DNA of 64,000 nt from Halomonas sp. Bachu 37 (GCF_039691755.1 NZ_CP137552.1:2108001-2172000), one strand, 5' to 3'; positions 1-10,167 are shown, numbered from the stretch's first letter. Program-made: numbers and translations. The notes: a model not told the origin generated them from the letters alone.

Positions 1-770
1 AGGCCCTGGCGGAACTGGCGGCGCTGGAAGCGGATATCATGGTGGTGGTGGCCTACGGCCTGCTGCTGCCCCGCGCCGTGCTGGAAACTCCCGCGCTTGG
101 CTGCATCAATGTCCATGCGTCGCTGCTGCCGCGCTGGCGCGGGGCGGCGCCGATCCAGCGCGCCATCGAAGCGGGTGACGCCGAATCCGGCGTGACCATC
201 ATGCAGATGGACGAAGGCCTGGATACCGGTGCCATGCTCAAGGAAGTACGGACGCCGATCACCGCCTCCACGACCAGCGCCAGCCTGCACGACACTCTCG
301 CGACACTTGGCGCCGAGGCCCTGGTCGCCACCCTGGATCAAATCGCCGCGGGCGAAGCGCAAGCCACGCCGCAGCCGGAGCAGGGCGTGACCTACGCCGC
401 CAAGCTTTCCAAGGCCGAGGCCGAGCTGGACTTTTCCCAACCCGCCAGCGTGCTGGCCGCCCGGATTCGCGCTTTCAACCCCTGGCCGGTGGCCTGGTGC
501 GTGCTGGGAAATGAACGCCTGCGGATTCTCGCCGCGACGCCGGGTACCGGCGAGCCCTACTCAAGCCCTCCCGGTACCCTGCTCACACCGGGCGACGGGA
601 ATCTGCGCATCGCCTGCGGCCCTCAGGGACAGGATGTTCTCGAGGTCAGCCAGGCGCAACTGCCCGGCGGCAAGGCCACGGCCGCCCGTGAGCTGCTCAA
701 TGCCGGCAATAACCGCCTAGCCCCCGGCGTCCGCCTGGGCAACTCCAGCCAAAAAGGAGAAACCCCATGA
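1..770 (+). CDS. fmt: Methionyl-tRNA formyltransferase, 5' end missing
   Basis: Formylates the amino group of methionyl-tRNAfMet, using 10-formyltetrahydrofolate, for translation initiation in the cytoplasm. The reading frame is already open at base 3 and gives 255 visible residues to the stop; roughly the first 60 residues of a usual ~315-residue protein lie outside the window. The signature [15 protein letters not shown] of the formyl-transfer domain is present, followed by the C-terminal tRNA-binding domain ([15 protein letters not shown], then [12 protein letters not shown]). Its stop overlaps the start of rsmB in an ATGA arrangement, so the two are probably translationally coupled, as is common for fmt-rsmB in gammaproteobacteria. 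Confidence 0.95.
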   Translation, partial: ALAELAALEADIMVVVAYGLLLPRAVLETPALGCINVHASLLPRWRGAAPIQRAIEAGDAESGVTIMQMDEGLDTGAMLKEVRTPITASTTSASLHDTLATLGAEALVATLDQIAAGEAQATPQPEQGVTYAAKLSKAEAELDFSQPASVLAARIRAFNPWPVAWCVLGNERLRILAATPGTGEPYSSPPGTLLTPGDGNLRIACGPQGQDVLEVSQAQLPGGKATAARELLNAGNNRLAPGVRLGNSSQKGETP

Positions 771-2101
771 ACCGTGCCAAGCCAACTACCGGCGGCAGCG
801 GCAAGGAAGTGCGTGCCGCCGCCGCGCGTGCCTTGGTTCCCGTCATCACCGCCAAGGGATCGTTGGCAAGTCTGGACGAGCACAGCGTGATCGCCCGGGA
901 TCGTGCCTTGTTCAAGGAGTTGTGTTTCGGCACCTGCCGTCGGCTACCGCGTATCGAAGCGCTTGCCGCCCTGCTGCTCAAGCAGGCGTTCAAGCCCCGC
1001 GACAGCGATATCCACGCCCTGCTGCTGGTGGGCATCTACCAGTTGCTCTACCTGCGCATTCCCGCCCACGCGGCGGTGGGGGAAACCGCCGGTGCCGCCA
1101 GGCTGCTGGGCAAGAGCTGGGCGACACGCGTGCTAAATGGATGTCTGCGGCGCCTGCAACGCGAAAGCGAGGCCCTGCAGGCCGAGGTCGACCAGGACCC
1201 CAATGTGGCGCTGGAACACCCGCCCTGGCTGCTCGACGCGTTGCGCCAGGCGTGGCCCGAGCAGTGGTGCGCCATCGCCGAGACCAACAATCAGCCGGGG
1301 CCGATGACGCTGCGCATCAACGCGCGTCACCTGGACCGCGAGGCCTACCTCGAGAAGCTCACCACACAGGGTCTGGATGGGTTCCTGTGCCCTCACGCCC
1401 CGGACGGCATCACCCTGCAGAATCCTTGCGATGTCGCCGCGTTGCCCGGCTTCGCGGCGGGACAGGTCAGCATTCAGGACGAGGCGGCACAGCTCTCGGC
1501 AGCCCTGCTCGGCCCGGCCCTGGCACCCCGCCCCGGCGCCCGGGTACTGGACGCCTGCTGCGCGCCGGGCGGCAAGACCGGCCACCTGCTCGAGCAGTTC
1601 GATATCGAATTGACCGCACTCGACAGCGATAACACCCGCCTGGCCCGGGTGGAGGACACCCTGTCGCGGCTGAAGCTCGACGCAGAATTGCTGCATGGCG
1701 ACGCCACCACGCGGGATTGGTGGGACGGTACGCCCTTTGACGCCATCCTGCTCGATGCACCCTGCTCCGGCACCGGCGTGATTCGCCGTCATCCCGATAT
1801 CAAGCGCTTGCGACGCGAGAAGGATATTGCCGCGCTGGCGAACCTGCAGGCGCGCATGCTCGATACGCTCTGGCCCCTGCTGCGTACCGGCGGTACGCTG
1901 CTTTACGCCACCTGCTCGGTGCTGCCGCAGGAGAACGCCGAGCAGATCGACGCATTTCTCGCGCGTACGCCGGATGCCGTGGTCACCACGCCCGAGGGGG
2001 TGGCCTGGGGCATCCCCAGCGGCAAGGGACGCCAACTGTTTCCCACCGAGGGCAGCCACGACGGCTTTTTCTATGCCAGACTAGAGAAACGCCCAAGCTA
2101 G
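767..2101 (+). CDS. rsmB: 16S rRNA m5C967 methyltransferase
   Basis: Transfers a methyl group from S-adenosylmethionine to C967 of 16S rRNA. The 444 residues show an N-terminal NusB-like RNA-binding domain (about 1-140) and a C-terminal Rossmann methyltransferase domain. The latter has the SAM-binding motif [15 protein letters not shown] and the two cysteine motifs of RNA m5C methyltransferases: LDAPCSGTG and YATCSV, the second Cys near residue 383. The ATG overlaps the fmt stop by four bases. Length and motifs match the family; nothing is missing. Confidence 0.95.
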   Translation: MNRAKPTTGGSGKEVRAAAARALVPVITAKGSLASLDEHSVIARDRALFKELCFGTCRRLPRIEALAALLLKQAFKPRDSDIHALLLVGIYQLLYLRIPAHAAVGETAGAARLLGKSWATRVLNGCLRRLQRESEALQAEVDQDPNVALEHPPWLLDALRQAWPEQWCAIAETNNQPGPMTLRINARHLDREAYLEKLTTQGLDGFLCPHAPDGITLQNPCDVAALPGFAAGQVSIQDEAAQLSAALLGPALAPRPGARVLDACCAPGGKTGHLLEQFDIELTALDSDNTRLARVEDTLSRLKLDAELLHGDATTRDWWDGTPFDAILLDAPCSGTGVIRRHPDIKRLRREKDIAALANLQARMLDTLWPLLRTGGTLLYATCSVLPQENAEQIDAFLARTPDAVVTTPEGVAWGIPSGKGRQLFPTEGSHDGFFYARLEKRPS

Positions 2102-2180
2102 GGCGCCACGGTGCATAAGCGCGCCGACCTCGACGAGGTTACTTACATTTTAGCGTTACCATCACACAAGGAAGGAGCTT

Positions 2181-2387
2181 ATGAGTCATCACACTTACAA
2201 GCATGTCGAATTAACGGGTTCTTCGGAAAACGGCATTGAAGATGCGATACAGAGCGCGCTTACCAAGGCCGCCGGCTCCATCGAACACATGCGCTGGTTC
2301 GAGGTGACCGACACCCGCGGGCACATCGAGGACGGCCGGGTGGGTCACTGGCAGGTGACCATCAAGGTCGGGTTTACCCTGGAGTAA
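2181..2387 (+). CDS. Dodecin, small flavin-binding protein
   Basis: A 68-residue protein of the dodecin family, which forms hollow dodecamers that bind and buffer flavins (FMN, riboflavin or lumichrome). Visible features are the starting strand TYKHVELTG, the [10 protein letters not shown] segment containing the Trp that stacks on the flavin, and the closing strand [11 protein letters not shown] with the conserved Gln. A strong Shine-Dalgarno (AAGGAAGGAG) sits 4 bases before the ATG. It stands alone between rsmB and trkA and has its own 79-bp upstream gap, so it is likely monocistronic. Confidence 0.92.
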   Translation: MSHHTYKHVELTGSSENGIEDAIQSALTKAAGSIEHMRWFEVTDTRGHIEDGRVGHWQVTIKVGFTLE

Positions 2388-2489
2388 GCGCACCCTACCT
2401 GCTTTTTTTCGGCGGCTGGTTTACACTGGCCGCCGATTTATTGCGGCGCACAACCGGCGTCGGCATTTTGCAACGGATGTCCTCAAGCG

Positions 2490-3863
2490 ATGAAGATCAT
2501 CATTCTCGGTGCCGGCCAGGTCGGCGGCACTCTGGCCGAACATCTGGCCCGTGAAGAAAATGACATTACGGTGGTGGATACCGACACCAACCGACTGCGC
2601 GAGCTCCATACCAAGCTGGATATCCGTACCGTTACCGGACCCGGCTCCTACCCCATGGTACTGCGCCAGGCCGGCTGCGCCGATGCCGACATGCTGATTG
2701 CCGTCACCAACAGCGACGAAGTCAACATGATTGCCTGTCAGGTCGCGCATACCCTGTTTCGCACCCCGTCCAAGATCGCCCGGGTGCGCGCCACCGCCTA
2801 CCTGACTCGCAAGGGCCTGTTCGCCCATGAAGCGGTTCCCATCGATGTCCTGATCAGCCCCGAGCAGGTAGTGACCGACCACGTACGGCGCCTGATAGAG
2901 CATCCAGGCGCCCTGCAGGTACTCGATTTCGCCGGAGGGCTGGTGCAGCTGGTCGCGGTCAAGGCGTTTTATGGGGGCCCGCTGGTAGGCCAGGACCTGG
3001 CCTTCCTGCGGCGGCACATGCCCAACGTGGATACCCGGGTGGCCGCCATCTACCGGCGCAACCGGCCGATCATTCCGCGCGGCGACACGGTGATCGAGGC
3101 CGATGACGAGGTCTTCTTCATCGCCGCCCGTCGCGACATCCGCGCGGTAATGAGCGAGCTGCGCCGGGTCGAGCGCGATTTCCGCCGCGTGGTCATCGCC
3201 GGCGGCGGCAATATCGGCGAGCGCCTGGCCGAACATCTCGAGCATAGCCACCAGGTCAAGATCATCGAGCACAGTCTGGAGCGCTGCACCCAGCTTTCCG
3301 AACGCCTCGACCGTACCGTGGTGCTCCATGGAAGCGCCACCAGCAAGCGGCTGCTGGAAGAGGAGAATATCGAGGATTGCGATATCTTCTGCGCGCTGAC
3401 CAACGACGACGAGGTCAACATCATGTCGTCGCTGCTGGCCAAGCGGCTGGGCGCCAAGAAGGTGCTCACCCTGATCAATAACGCTGCCTATGTCGATCTG
3501 GTCCAGGGCGGCGAGATCGATATCGCCATCTCCCCGCAGCAGGCCACCATCGGCAGCCTGCTGACCCATGTGCGCCGCGGCGATATCGTCAATGTCCATT
3601 CGCTACGCCGGGGCGCGGCGGAGGCCATCGAGGCCATCGCCCACGGCGACAAGCAATCCTCCAAGGTGGTGGGCCGGGCCATCGGCGACATCGAGCTGCC
3701 CGCCAGCACTACCATCGGTGCCATCGTGCGCGGCAAGGAGGTCATGATCGCCCATGACGACGTGGTGGTGGAGTCGGGTGATCATGTAATCCTGTTCGTG
3801 ATCGACAAGCGACGCATCCGCGATGTCGAGCGCCTGTTCCAGGTCGGCCTGACGTTCTTCTGA
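2490..3863 (+). CDS. trkA: Trk potassium uptake protein TrkA, NAD-binding peripheral subunit
   Basis: Cytoplasmic regulatory subunit of the Trk potassium transporter; binds NAD(H) or ATP and gates TrkH. The 457 residues contain two tandem RCK modules, each a Rossmann fold plus a TrkA-C domain. The first begins with GAGQVGG near residue 7 and the second with GGGNIGE near residue 233. No good Shine-Dalgarno precedes the ATG. trkH follows after 91 bp in the same direction, the trkAH order described in halomonads, where potassium uptake is central to osmoadaptation. Confidence 0.95.
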   Translation: MKIIILGAGQVGGTLAEHLAREENDITVVDTDTNRLRELHTKLDIRTVTGPGSYPMVLRQAGCADADMLIAVTNSDEVNMIACQVAHTLFRTPSKIARVRATAYLTRKGLFAHEAVPIDVLISPEQVVTDHVRRLIEHPGALQVLDFAGGLVQLVAVKAFYGGPLVGQDLAFLRRHMPNVDTRVAAIYRRNRPIIPRGDTVIEADDEVFFIAARRDIRAVMSELRRVERDFRRVVIAGGGNIGERLAEHLEHSHQVKIIEHSLERCTQLSERLDRTVVLHGSATSKRLLEEENIEDCDIFCALTNDDEVNIMSSLLAKRLGAKKVLTLINNAAYVDLVQGGEIDIAISPQQATIGSLLTHVRRGDIVNVHSLRRGAAEAIEAIAHGDKQSSKVVGRAIGDIELPASTTIGAIVRGKEVMIAHDDVVVESGDHVILFVIDKRRIRDVERLFQVGLTFF

Positions 3864-3954
3864 GCGGCTCCATCGCTCTATTTGCCCAGGGTCCGCAGCC
3901 CGCTTGCGCCACGTTTCTTGAGCCATGCTTTTTGAGACATAGGAATATCCGCCA

Positions 3955-5403
3955 ATGAGCCTAAGGGTCATCCTTCGCATTCTAGGGCTGCTGTTGATGC
4001 TGTTCAGCCTGACCATGCTGCCGCCGATACTGATCTCGCTATGGTTCAAGGACGGAGTATGGCAGGCCTTCGTCACCGGTATCGCGATCACGGTGGTCAC
4101 GGGACTCTTGCTCTATCTGCCTAACCGCCATGCCCGCAAGGAGCTGCGCATCCGCGATGGTTTCTTGATCGCGGCGATGTTCTGGACGGTACTGGCGATG
4201 TTCGGCTCGCTGCCGCTGATGCTGTTCGGCGACGAGTCGCTATCGCTCACAGATGCGGTGTTCGAGTCGTTTTCCGGCCTGACCACAACCGGCGCCACTG
4301 TGATCATCGGCATCGATTTCCTGCCGCAATCGATTCTCTACTACCGTCAGCAGTTGCAGTGGCTGGGCGGCATGGGGATCGTGGTCCTGGCGGTGGCGAT
4401 ACTGCCCACCCTGGGGGTCGGCGGCATGGCCCTCTACCGCACCGAGATTCCCGGCCCACTGAAGGATTCCAAGCTCACCCCGCGCATCACCGAGACGGCC
4501 AAGGCGCTGTGGTATATCTACGCCACGCTGACCATCACCTGCATGGTGGCGTACATGCTGGCGGGGATGAACTGGTTCGACGCCCTGGGGCATAGCTTCT
4601 CCACCGTGGCGATCGGTGGATTTTCCACCCATGACTCAAGCATCGGCTATTTCGATAGCGCCACCATCGAGCTCATCTGCATCGGCTTCATGCTCATCTC
4701 GGCCTTCAGTTTTAGCCTGCATTTCATCGCCTGGCGCGAAAAACGCCTGACCCATTACTTCCAGGACCCCGAAGCGCGTTTCCTCATGCTGTTTCTGCTG
4801 GGATTGACCGTGGTGACCGTCGTTACCCTGTGGCTTACGCAAACCTACGATACCCAGTTGGGCCTGCGCCACGGCCTGTTTGAAGTCGTCTCGGTGGCCA
4901 CCACGGCGGGATTCGCGGTGGCCGACTTCTCCGCCTGGCCGGGAGCGCTGCCCTTTTTGCTGTTCGTGGCGGCGTTCGTCGGCGGCTGTTCGGGCTCGAC
5001 CGCCGGCGGCATGAAGGTCATCCGCATCATCCTGATCCTGAAGCAGGGCATGCGCGAGGTGATGCGCCTGATCCACCCCAACGCGGTGATCGCGGTCAAG
5101 GTGGGCAAGGTGAGCGTTCCCGATGGCATCGCCCAGGCGGTGTGGGGATTCTTCTCCGTTTACGTGTTGCTGTTCTTCCTGATGCTGGTCGGGGTCATGG
5201 CCACCGGAGTGGACCAGGTGACCGCCTGGTCGACGGTCGGCTCCGCGCTCAACAACCTGGGCCCGGCGCTGGGCGATGCCACCAGCCATTATGGTAGCCT
5301 GCCCATGCTGGCCAAATGGATACTGGTCGTCGCCATGTTGTTGGGGCGTCTGGAAATCTTTACCGTACTCGTCCTCTTCACCCCGGCCTTCTGGCGTCGC
5401 TAG
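3955..5403 (+). CDS. trkH: Trk potassium uptake protein TrkH, membrane channel subunit
   Basis: Inner-membrane ion-conducting subunit of the Trk potassium system, working with TrkA encoded just upstream. The 482-residue hydrophobic protein has the four-fold pseudo-repeat of the TrkH/KtrB family, with pore-loop signatures such as FSGLTTTGATV (first repeat), STVAIGGFSTH, ATTAGFAV and NNLGPALG. These supply the selectivity-filter glycines. Length is typical. AGGA lies about 10 bases before the ATG. Confidence 0.95.
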   Translation: MSLRVILRILGLLLMLFSLTMLPPILISLWFKDGVWQAFVTGIAITVVTGLLLYLPNRHARKELRIRDGFLIAAMFWTVLAMFGSLPLMLFGDESLSLTDAVFESFSGLTTTGATVIIGIDFLPQSILYYRQQLQWLGGMGIVVLAVAILPTLGVGGMALYRTEIPGPLKDSKLTPRITETAKALWYIYATLTITCMVAYMLAGMNWFDALGHSFSTVAIGGFSTHDSSIGYFDSATIELICIGFMLISAFSFSLHFIAWREKRLTHYFQDPEARFLMLFLLGLTVVTVVTLWLTQTYDTQLGLRHGLFEVVSVATTAGFAVADFSAWPGALPFLLFVAAFVGGCSGSTAGGMKVIRIILILKQGMREVMRLIHPNAVIAVKVGKVSVPDGIAQAVWGFFSVYVLLFFLMLVGVMATGVDQVTAWSTVGSALNNLGPALGDATSHYGSLPMLAKWILVVAMLLGRLEIFTVLVLFTPAFWRR

Positions 5404-5457
5404 TCAGGCACGACCATGACTGCGAAGATAACCTATTGATTGATTTGAGAGCCCTTG

Positions 5458-6720
5458 ATGACTCAAGACCATGACCCTGCGACAGCACCTGCCGATACTG
5501 CGGCAAGTCCTGCTCAAGCATCCACAACCAGCGGACCAATAAACGTTATCGAGGTGGGCGCCACTCGCTATACCCTGCTGGGCACCGCTCATGTCTCGGC
5601 CGAGAGCGCCGAGGATGTACGCCGCCTGATCGATAGCGGCGAGTACGACGCGGTGGCGATCGAGCTGTGCGACTCACGCCATCACAGCATGACCAATCCC
5701 GATGCCATGGGTGAGCAGGATCTGTTCCAGGTGTTTCGTGCGGGCAAGGCGGGCATGGTCGCGGCCAGCCTGGCCCTGGGGGCTTTCCAGCAGCGTATCG
5801 CCGAGCAGTCCGGTATCCAGCCCGGCGCCGAGATGCGTGCGGCCGTCGAGGAGAGCAAAAAGCGCGACCTGCCCTTGCTGCTGGTAGACCGGGATGTTGG
5901 CGTCACCCTGAAACGTATCTACCGCAACGTTCCCTGGTGGCAACGCTTCGGCTTGTTTTCAGGGCTATTGGGCAGCGTGCTGTCACGCCAGGAAGTTTCC
6001 AGCGCCGATATCGAGAAGCTCAAGGAAGGCGACATGCTGGAAGCCACCTTCAACGAGTTCGCCGCCGAATCCGAAGCGCTGTATACGCCGTTGATCCGCG
6101 AGCGCGACCGCTACATGGCGCTGCGCCTGATGGAAGACGCGCCGGCGGGACGTTACCGCAACGTGCTGGTGGTGCTCGGCGCCGGCCACCTGAAAGGGAC
6201 GGCCGAGCACCTGGCCGCGCCATTGCCCGAATCGCCTACGGTTGAGCGCGAAGCGCTGGAAGCCACGCCGCCGCCGTCCAGTATCTGGAAAGCCTTACCC
6301 TGGGTTATCACCGCCCTGGTATTGACCGGCTTCGTCATCGGCTTTTCTCGCAATACCGAGCTCGGCTGGCAGTTGATCGTCGAGTGGTTCTTGATCAACG
6401 GCGTGCTTTCCGCACTCGCGACCGTGGCCGCGCTGGCGCATCCGGTGACGGTCGTTGCTACATTCTTCGCCGCCCCGCTCACTTCACTCAACCCCACTAT
6501 CGGGGCGGGGTTCGTCGCTGCTGGGGTCGAGCTTTACATGCGCAAGCCCAAGGTTCGCGACTTCTCGACCCTGCGCCACGATGTGACCCAGCTGAAAGGC
6601 TGGTGGAAAAACCGCGTCTCCCGCACCCTGCTGGTGTTCATGCTGGCCACGCTGGGCTCCGCCGCCGGCACCTGGATTGCCGGCTTCAGGATTGCCGGCG
6701 CCCTGTTCGGCAGCGGCTAA
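5458..6720 (+). CDS. TraB/PrgY/GumN-family membrane protein
   Basis: A 420-residue protein with a soluble N-terminal TraB/GumN domain and a hydrophobic C-terminal part with about four membrane segments. The N-terminal domain has the family signatures GTAHVSAES, a VAIELC segment and a later VVLGAGHLKG; their His and Glu residues suggest a metal-dependent hydrolase fold. Enterococcal TraB/PrgY homologues shut off pheromone signalling, but the bacterial chromosomal function is unknown. I start at the ATG following GAGAG rather than the in-frame TTG three bases earlier. It lies 54 bp downstream of trkH and could be co-transcribed. It converges on the flavin reductase gene. Confidence 0.8.
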   Translation: MTQDHDPATAPADTAASPAQASTTSGPINVIEVGATRYTLLGTAHVSAESAEDVRRLIDSGEYDAVAIELCDSRHHSMTNPDAMGEQDLFQVFRAGKAGMVAASLALGAFQQRIAEQSGIQPGAEMRAAVEESKKRDLPLLLVDRDVGVTLKRIYRNVPWWQRFGLFSGLLGSVLSRQEVSSADIEKLKEGDMLEATFNEFAAESEALYTPLIRERDRYMALRLMEDAPAGRYRNVLVVLGAGHLKGTAEHLAAPLPESPTVEREALEATPPPSSIWKALPWVITALVLTGFVIGFSRNTELGWQLIVEWFLINGVLSALATVAALAHPVTVVATFFAAPLTSLNPTIGAGFVAAGVELYMRKPKVRDFSTLRHDVTQLKGWWKNRVSRTLLVFMLATLGSAAGTWIAGFRIAGALFGSG

Positions 6721-6733
6721 GGACGCTGCACCA

Positions 6734-7360
6734 TCAGGCCGGGCGCTCCAGGGCGAAAAGATCCGTGCAGCGGATATAGTCCACCCCCGCCAGGCGTCCG
6801 ACAGGCGCCAGGGCCGCCATATCGACATGGCGGCCGTTCCATAGCTCGTCGGCGATATGGAGGGAGACCACTTCCGCCAGTACCATGCACCCCGACCGGG
6901 GCTGATCGCCGAAACGGATGATATCGTGGAGCCGACAGCCGAATGCGACCGGTGCGTTGGCAATGCGTGGCACCGAAACGCCGGCCATCTCTGTCTTCGC
7001 AAGCCCCGCCAGGACAAACTCATCCTCTCCCGGCGCCAGGCTGGCGCTGGTGGTGTTGAGCGCTTTGATCAACGCCTCGCCGCTGATATGAATGACGCAC
7101 TCCGGCAACTGCTCCAGGTTGCGTATCGTGTCCTTGGCTTCACCCTTGTCGTTGAGCAGCGGGGAAAAACTCAGCACCGGCGGTGCCACGCTGGCCACCG
7201 TAAAGAAGGAGAACGGCGCCAGGTTATCTCGACCCTGCCTATCCCGGGTCGCCACCCAGGCGATCGGCCGCGGGCAGATCGAGCCCGACAGCAGCCGGTA
7301 CAGTGTAGCGGCATCCATCCCCTCGTTTGTTTCATCCGCTTTCAGCAGAAACTCACTCAT
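6734..7360 (-). CDS. Flavin-reductase-like FMN-binding split-barrel protein
   Basis: A 208-residue member of the flavin reductase-like (DIM6/NTAB) family, which binds FMN in a split barrel and usually supplies reduced flavin to a partner oxygenase. Typical features are the N-terminal SGSICPRPIAWVATRD, NLAPFSFFTVASVAPPVLSFSP and the later EFVLAGL segments. AAGGAG lies five bases before the ATG. No oxygenase partner is adjacent; the neighbours are a convergent TraB-like gene and a DTW-domain gene upstream on the same strand, 35 bp away. The specific role is unknown. Confidence 0.85.
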   Translation of the reverse strand: MSEFLLKADETNEGMDAATLYRLLSGSICPRPIAWVATRDRQGRDNLAPFSFFTVASVAPPVLSFSPLLNDKGEAKDTIRNLEQLPECVIHISGEALIKALNTTSASLAPGEDEFVLAGLAKTEMAGVSVPRIANAPVAFGCRLHDIIRFGDQPRSGCMVLAEVVSLHIADELWNGRHVDMAALAPVGRLAGVDYIRCTDLFALERPA

Positions 7361-7395
7361 CCATGCTCCTTGAATCGGCTTGATCCACTATCGAA

Positions 7396-8151
7396 TCAGC
7401 TCGGCTGAAGAGCCGCCAATCGCTGCATGGCGGGCGTCGGCTCGTCGATCTTGTGATAGAACCGGCTGGCAGCGTAACTGTCGTTGAATACGTCGAAGTA
7501 ATCGTCCAGCACCCGAGCCGCCGGCTCATCTCCACTCTGGCGCAGCAACTCGATCGCCACTTCCACGGTACACAGGTGGGCGCTGGAGGCGGGCTTGCGC
7601 AGCCGATAGCGGGTCTGGCGCTGGGTGCGCAGCGGCAATACCGGGAGCCGGTCGAGATAGGGACTCTTGCGGAACATCCGCCGCGCCTGGCGCCAGGTGC
7701 CGTCGAGAATCACGAATACCGGGATTCGTGCCGTTTCCTGCGCCTGATGAACGGCCTCCATTCCCACCACGCGCTCGGCGTAATCGGGCTGATCGTCGGG
7801 AAAGATCACGAAGGGAGCGTAGCGCTTGTCCGCCAGCAGGCCCAAGAGTTCGGCATCCGGTGCGGTGCGATACCAGGTGAAGACTCGCGTATGCGGCAGG
7901 ACATCCTGAATCAAGCGCCCGGTGTTGGTGGGCTTGTTGTGCTCCATGGAGTGGGTGATCAACCACACCTGGGCATGGCTTTGCGCTTCGACCTGATACG
8001 GGCAAAGGCAGTTGAGCACCGGCAGGTTGCACCCCGCGCAGCGCTCGACAAAGCTTCCCCGCGCCTTGAATTCGCGCCGGGGCGGAGTCTCCCGTCCGGT
8101 GGCAGGATCGCGTTCGTTAATTCCAGAAGATGGGGGTTCTGAATCCGGCAT
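7396..8151 (-). CDS. DTW-domain protein, probable tRNA-uridine aminocarboxypropyltransferase
   Basis: Members of this family make acp3U in tRNA by transferring the aminocarboxypropyl group of SAM to uridine. The 251 residues contain an N-terminal zinc-binding cysteine cluster (CAGCNLPVLNCLC), the segment LITHSMEHNKPTNTGRL, and the DTW-type motif ILDGTWRQARRMF, here DGTW. I chose the ATG at 8151 because GGAG lies five bases before it; an in-frame TTG 30 bases upstream has no such support. A TATAAT sequence on this strand at 8186-8181 is a plausible -10 box. Confidence 0.85.
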   Translation of the reverse strand: MPDSEPPSSGINERDPATGRETPPRREFKARGSFVERCAGCNLPVLNCLCPYQVEAQSHAQVWLITHSMEHNKPTNTGRLIQDVLPHTRVFTWYRTAPDAELLGLLADKRYAPFVIFPDDQPDYAERVVGMEAVHQAQETARIPVFVILDGTWRQARRMFRKSPYLDRLPVLPLRTQRQTRYRLRKPASSAHLCTVEVAIELLRQSGDEPAARVLDDYFDVFNDSYAASRFYHKIDEPTPAMQRLAALQPS

Positions 8152-8180
8152 TCCGACTCCAGCCGTAATGAAAGAGGGCA

Positions 8181-8186
8181 ATTATA
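8181..8186 (-). promoter_or_regulatory. Candidate -10 box for the DTW-domain gene
   Basis: A perfect TATAAT on the minus strand lies about 30 bases upstream of the chosen start codon. No good -35 hexamer is visible at the expected distance, so this rests on the -10 match and position only. Confidence 0.35.
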
Positions 8187-8245
8187 AAGCAGCCACCCAG
8201 TGGTGACGATGGCGCCATGGAAGTAAACCAAATAACAAAACCAAG

Positions 8246-8275
8246 TTGACTCAAAAACCCTTCAGGTCTTACTGT
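8246..8275 (+). promoter_or_regulatory. Candidate bioB promoter
   Basis: TTGACT (8246-8251), an 18-base spacer and TACTGT (8270-8275) form a sigma70-like promoter. The predicted transcription start falls inside the adjacent BirA-type operator, the arrangement expected for repression by occlusion. Confidence 0.5.
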
Positions 8276-8276
8276 C

Positions 8277-8308
8277 TAGTCAACCATCAATAACTAAAAG
8301 GTTTACAA
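8277..8308 (+). promoter_or_regulatory. BirA-type biotin operator abutting the bioB start
   Basis: Two half-sites, TAGTCAACC (8277-8285) and GGTTTACAA (8300-8308), are separated by 14 bases. The known BirA consensus is TTGTAAACC-N14-16-GGTTTACAA: the right half is a perfect match and the left half matches 7 of 9. The right half ends at the base before the ATG and contains the AAAGG Shine-Dalgarno, so a bound BirA-biotinoyl-AMP dimer would cover both the transcription start and the ribosome site. Confidence 0.75.
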
Positions 8309-9388
8309 ATGACCACTGACGCTGCTCCACGCCACGATTGGACGCTGGCCGAGATCGATGCGCTCTTCACGCTGCCGTTCAATGATCTGCTGTTCCAGGC
8401 TCAGCAGGTCCACCGCGAGCATTTCGACGCCAACGCCGTGCAGGTTTCCACCCTGCTGTCGATCAAGACCGGCGCCTGCCCGGAGGACTGCAAGTACTGC
8501 CCGCAATCCGGCCATTACAATACCCAACTGGAAAAAGAGAAGCTGCTGGAAATCGAGAAAGTGGTAGCGCAAGCCAAGGCCGCCAAGGAGGCCGGCGCCA
8601 GCCGCTTCTGCATGGGCGCGGCGTGGCGCAGCCCCCGCGACAAGGATCTGCTGGTGGTCGAAGAGATGGTGCGCCAGGTGAAAGCCCTGGGGCTCGAGAC
8701 CTGCATGACCCTGGGCATGGTGGATGGCGAGCAGGCCCAGCGTCTGGCGGCGGCAGGGCTGGATTACTACAACCATAACCTGGACACCTCGCCCGATTAC
8801 TACGGCGAGATCATCACCACCCGCACCTACGGCGACCGCCTGGAGACGCTGGCCACCGTGCGTGAAGCAGGCATGAAGGTATGCTCCGGCGGCATTCTGG
8901 GCATGGGCGAAGACGCCCGGGACCGTAGCGCACTGCTGCAACAGCTCGCCAAACTCGACCCGCACCCGGAGTCGGTACCCATCAACATGCTGGTCAAGGT
9001 ACCCGGCACCCCGCTGGAGAACGTCGAGGATCTGGACCCCATCGAATTCATCCGTGCCATCGCCGTGGCACGGATCATCATGCCGCAAAGTCACGTCAGG
9101 CTTTCCGCCGGACGTGAGCAGATGAGCGAGTCCACCCAGGCGCTGGCGTTTCTGGCCGGGGCCAACTCGATCTTCTACGGCGACAAGCTGCTGACCACGG
9201 GCAACCCGCAGGCCGATCGCGACAAGGCACTATTCACCAAGCTGGGCCTGCATCCAGAGACTCGCGAGACCTGCCACAGCGACGATGCCCGGCAAGCGCA
9301 GCTTGCCCGCACCATTGCCGAGCAGGAGACCCGTCAGCGTGCGGCGGCGTTGGCCGTGGATGTCGCCGTGGATATCAACGTGACCTGA
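8309..9388 (+). CDS. bioB: Biotin synthase
   Basis: Radical-SAM enzyme that inserts sulfur into dethiobiotin, the last step of biotin synthesis. The 359 residues include the radical-SAM cluster motif CPEDCKYC, which binds the 4Fe-4S cluster with SAM, and the conserved YNHNLDTS and SAGREQMSE segments, the latter with the Arg ligand of the 2Fe-2S cluster. It is a single gene here, without bioF, bioC or bioD beside it, but preceded by a BirA-type operator. Its last 14 bases overlap the 3' end of the convergent sirtuin gene. Confidence 0.96.
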   Translation: MTTDAAPRHDWTLAEIDALFTLPFNDLLFQAQQVHREHFDANAVQVSTLLSIKTGACPEDCKYCPQSGHYNTQLEKEKLLEIEKVVAQAKAAKEAGASRFCMGAAWRSPRDKDLLVVEEMVRQVKALGLETCMTLGMVDGEQAQRLAAAGLDYYNHNLDTSPDYYGEIITTRTYGDRLETLATVREAGMKVCSGGILGMGEDARDRSALLQQLAKLDPHPESVPINMLVKVPGTPLENVEDLDPIEFIRAIAVARIIMPQSHVRLSAGREQMSESTQALAFLAGANSIFYGDKLLTTGNPQADRDKALFTKLGLHPETRETCHSDDARQAQLARTIAEQETRQRAAALAVDVAVDINVT

Positions 9389-10133
9389 GCGGGCCGACCG
9401 AGGCCATTTCACCTTCCGGCAACCACAGCCGGCCCTGCTGCTTCCACTGCTTGACCAGGGCGGGAACGCCCTCGCCCGCCGTGGTATTGAGTGCCAGCAC
9501 ACCGGGCGGGCTGAGTTCATCGGCATTGGGGTCGATCACCACGCAAGGCGTGTCGTCGTCGACATGCGTAAGCAGCGAAGCAGCGGGCATGACGGCAAGC
9601 GACGTGCCCACCACCAGCAGAAGATCCGCTTCACTGACGATATCGCAGGCCTCCGGAAACAGCGGCACGCTTTCGCCGAACCACACCACATCGGGTCGCA
9701 GCTGGCTACCCTTGTCGCAGATATCGCCCATGGCGATGCCTCCCTTGGGCAGCGGATAGCGCATCCGGCCGTCCACGGTGGAACGTGCCTTCAGTATCTC
9801 ACCATGCAGGTGAAGTACATGGCGCGAGCCCGCGCGCTCGTGCAGATCGTCGATGTTCTGGGTGATAATGCTGACCTTGAAGCCGGCCTGTTCCAGGTCA
9901 GCCAGCGCCTTGTGCGCCGCCCCGGGCTTGGCCTTTCGGATCTGCTCGCGACGCAGGTTGTAGAAGTCCAGTACGCGTTCGGGATCACGCCGCCAGCCCG
10001 ACGGCGTGGCCACCTCCTCCACCGGGTGGTTTTCCCATAGGCCGTCGCTGGCGCGGAAGGTCTTGATGCCGCTCTCGGCACTGATACCGGAGCCGGTAAA
10101 GACGACAAGATGCGGTAGCGCTGGCTGAGTCAT
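9375..10133 (-). CDS. cobB: Sirtuin NAD-dependent protein deacylase lacking the zinc cysteines
   Basis: Removes acyl groups from protein lysines using NAD. The 252 residues (start at the ATG with GGGAGGG just upstream) contain the NAD motifs [14 protein letters not shown] and [12 protein letters not shown], and LHLHGE with the catalytic His near residue 110. Tyr58 and Arg61 in FYNLRR match the pair that favours desuccinylation in class III enzymes. The four zinc-binding cysteines of E. coli CobB are absent; the module is replaced by a segment with one Cys ([12 protein letters not shown]). A cysteine-poor subclass with this motif is known from other bacteria, so it need not be inactive. aceK lies directly upstream on the same strand. 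Confidence 0.88.
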   Translation of the reverse strand: MTQPALPHLVVFTGSGISAESGIKTFRASDGLWENHPVEEVATPSGWRRDPERVLDFYNLRREQIRKAKPGAAHKALADLEQAGFKVSIITQNIDDLHERAGSRHVLHLHGEILKARSTVDGRMRYPLPKGGIAMGDICDKGSQLRPDVVWFGESVPLFPEACDIVSEADLLLVVGTSLAVMPAASLLTHVDDDTPCVVIDPNADELSPPGVLALNTTAGEGVPALVKQWKQQGRLWLPEGEMASVGPLRSR

Positions 10134-10167
10134 AACCCTCCCTGAGCCGCTCGACAGGCGAGCCTGA

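Noticed and set aside
2410..2435. Terminator between the dodecin gene and trkA
   Set aside because: CGGCGGC/GCCGCCG can pair, but the T-run lies before the stem on the plus strand and the minus strand ends in A's, so it does not fit an intrinsic terminator either way.
2421..3599. A 392-codon minus-strand frame opposite trkA
   Set aside because: Shadow of trkA; the translation is unlike any protein I know.
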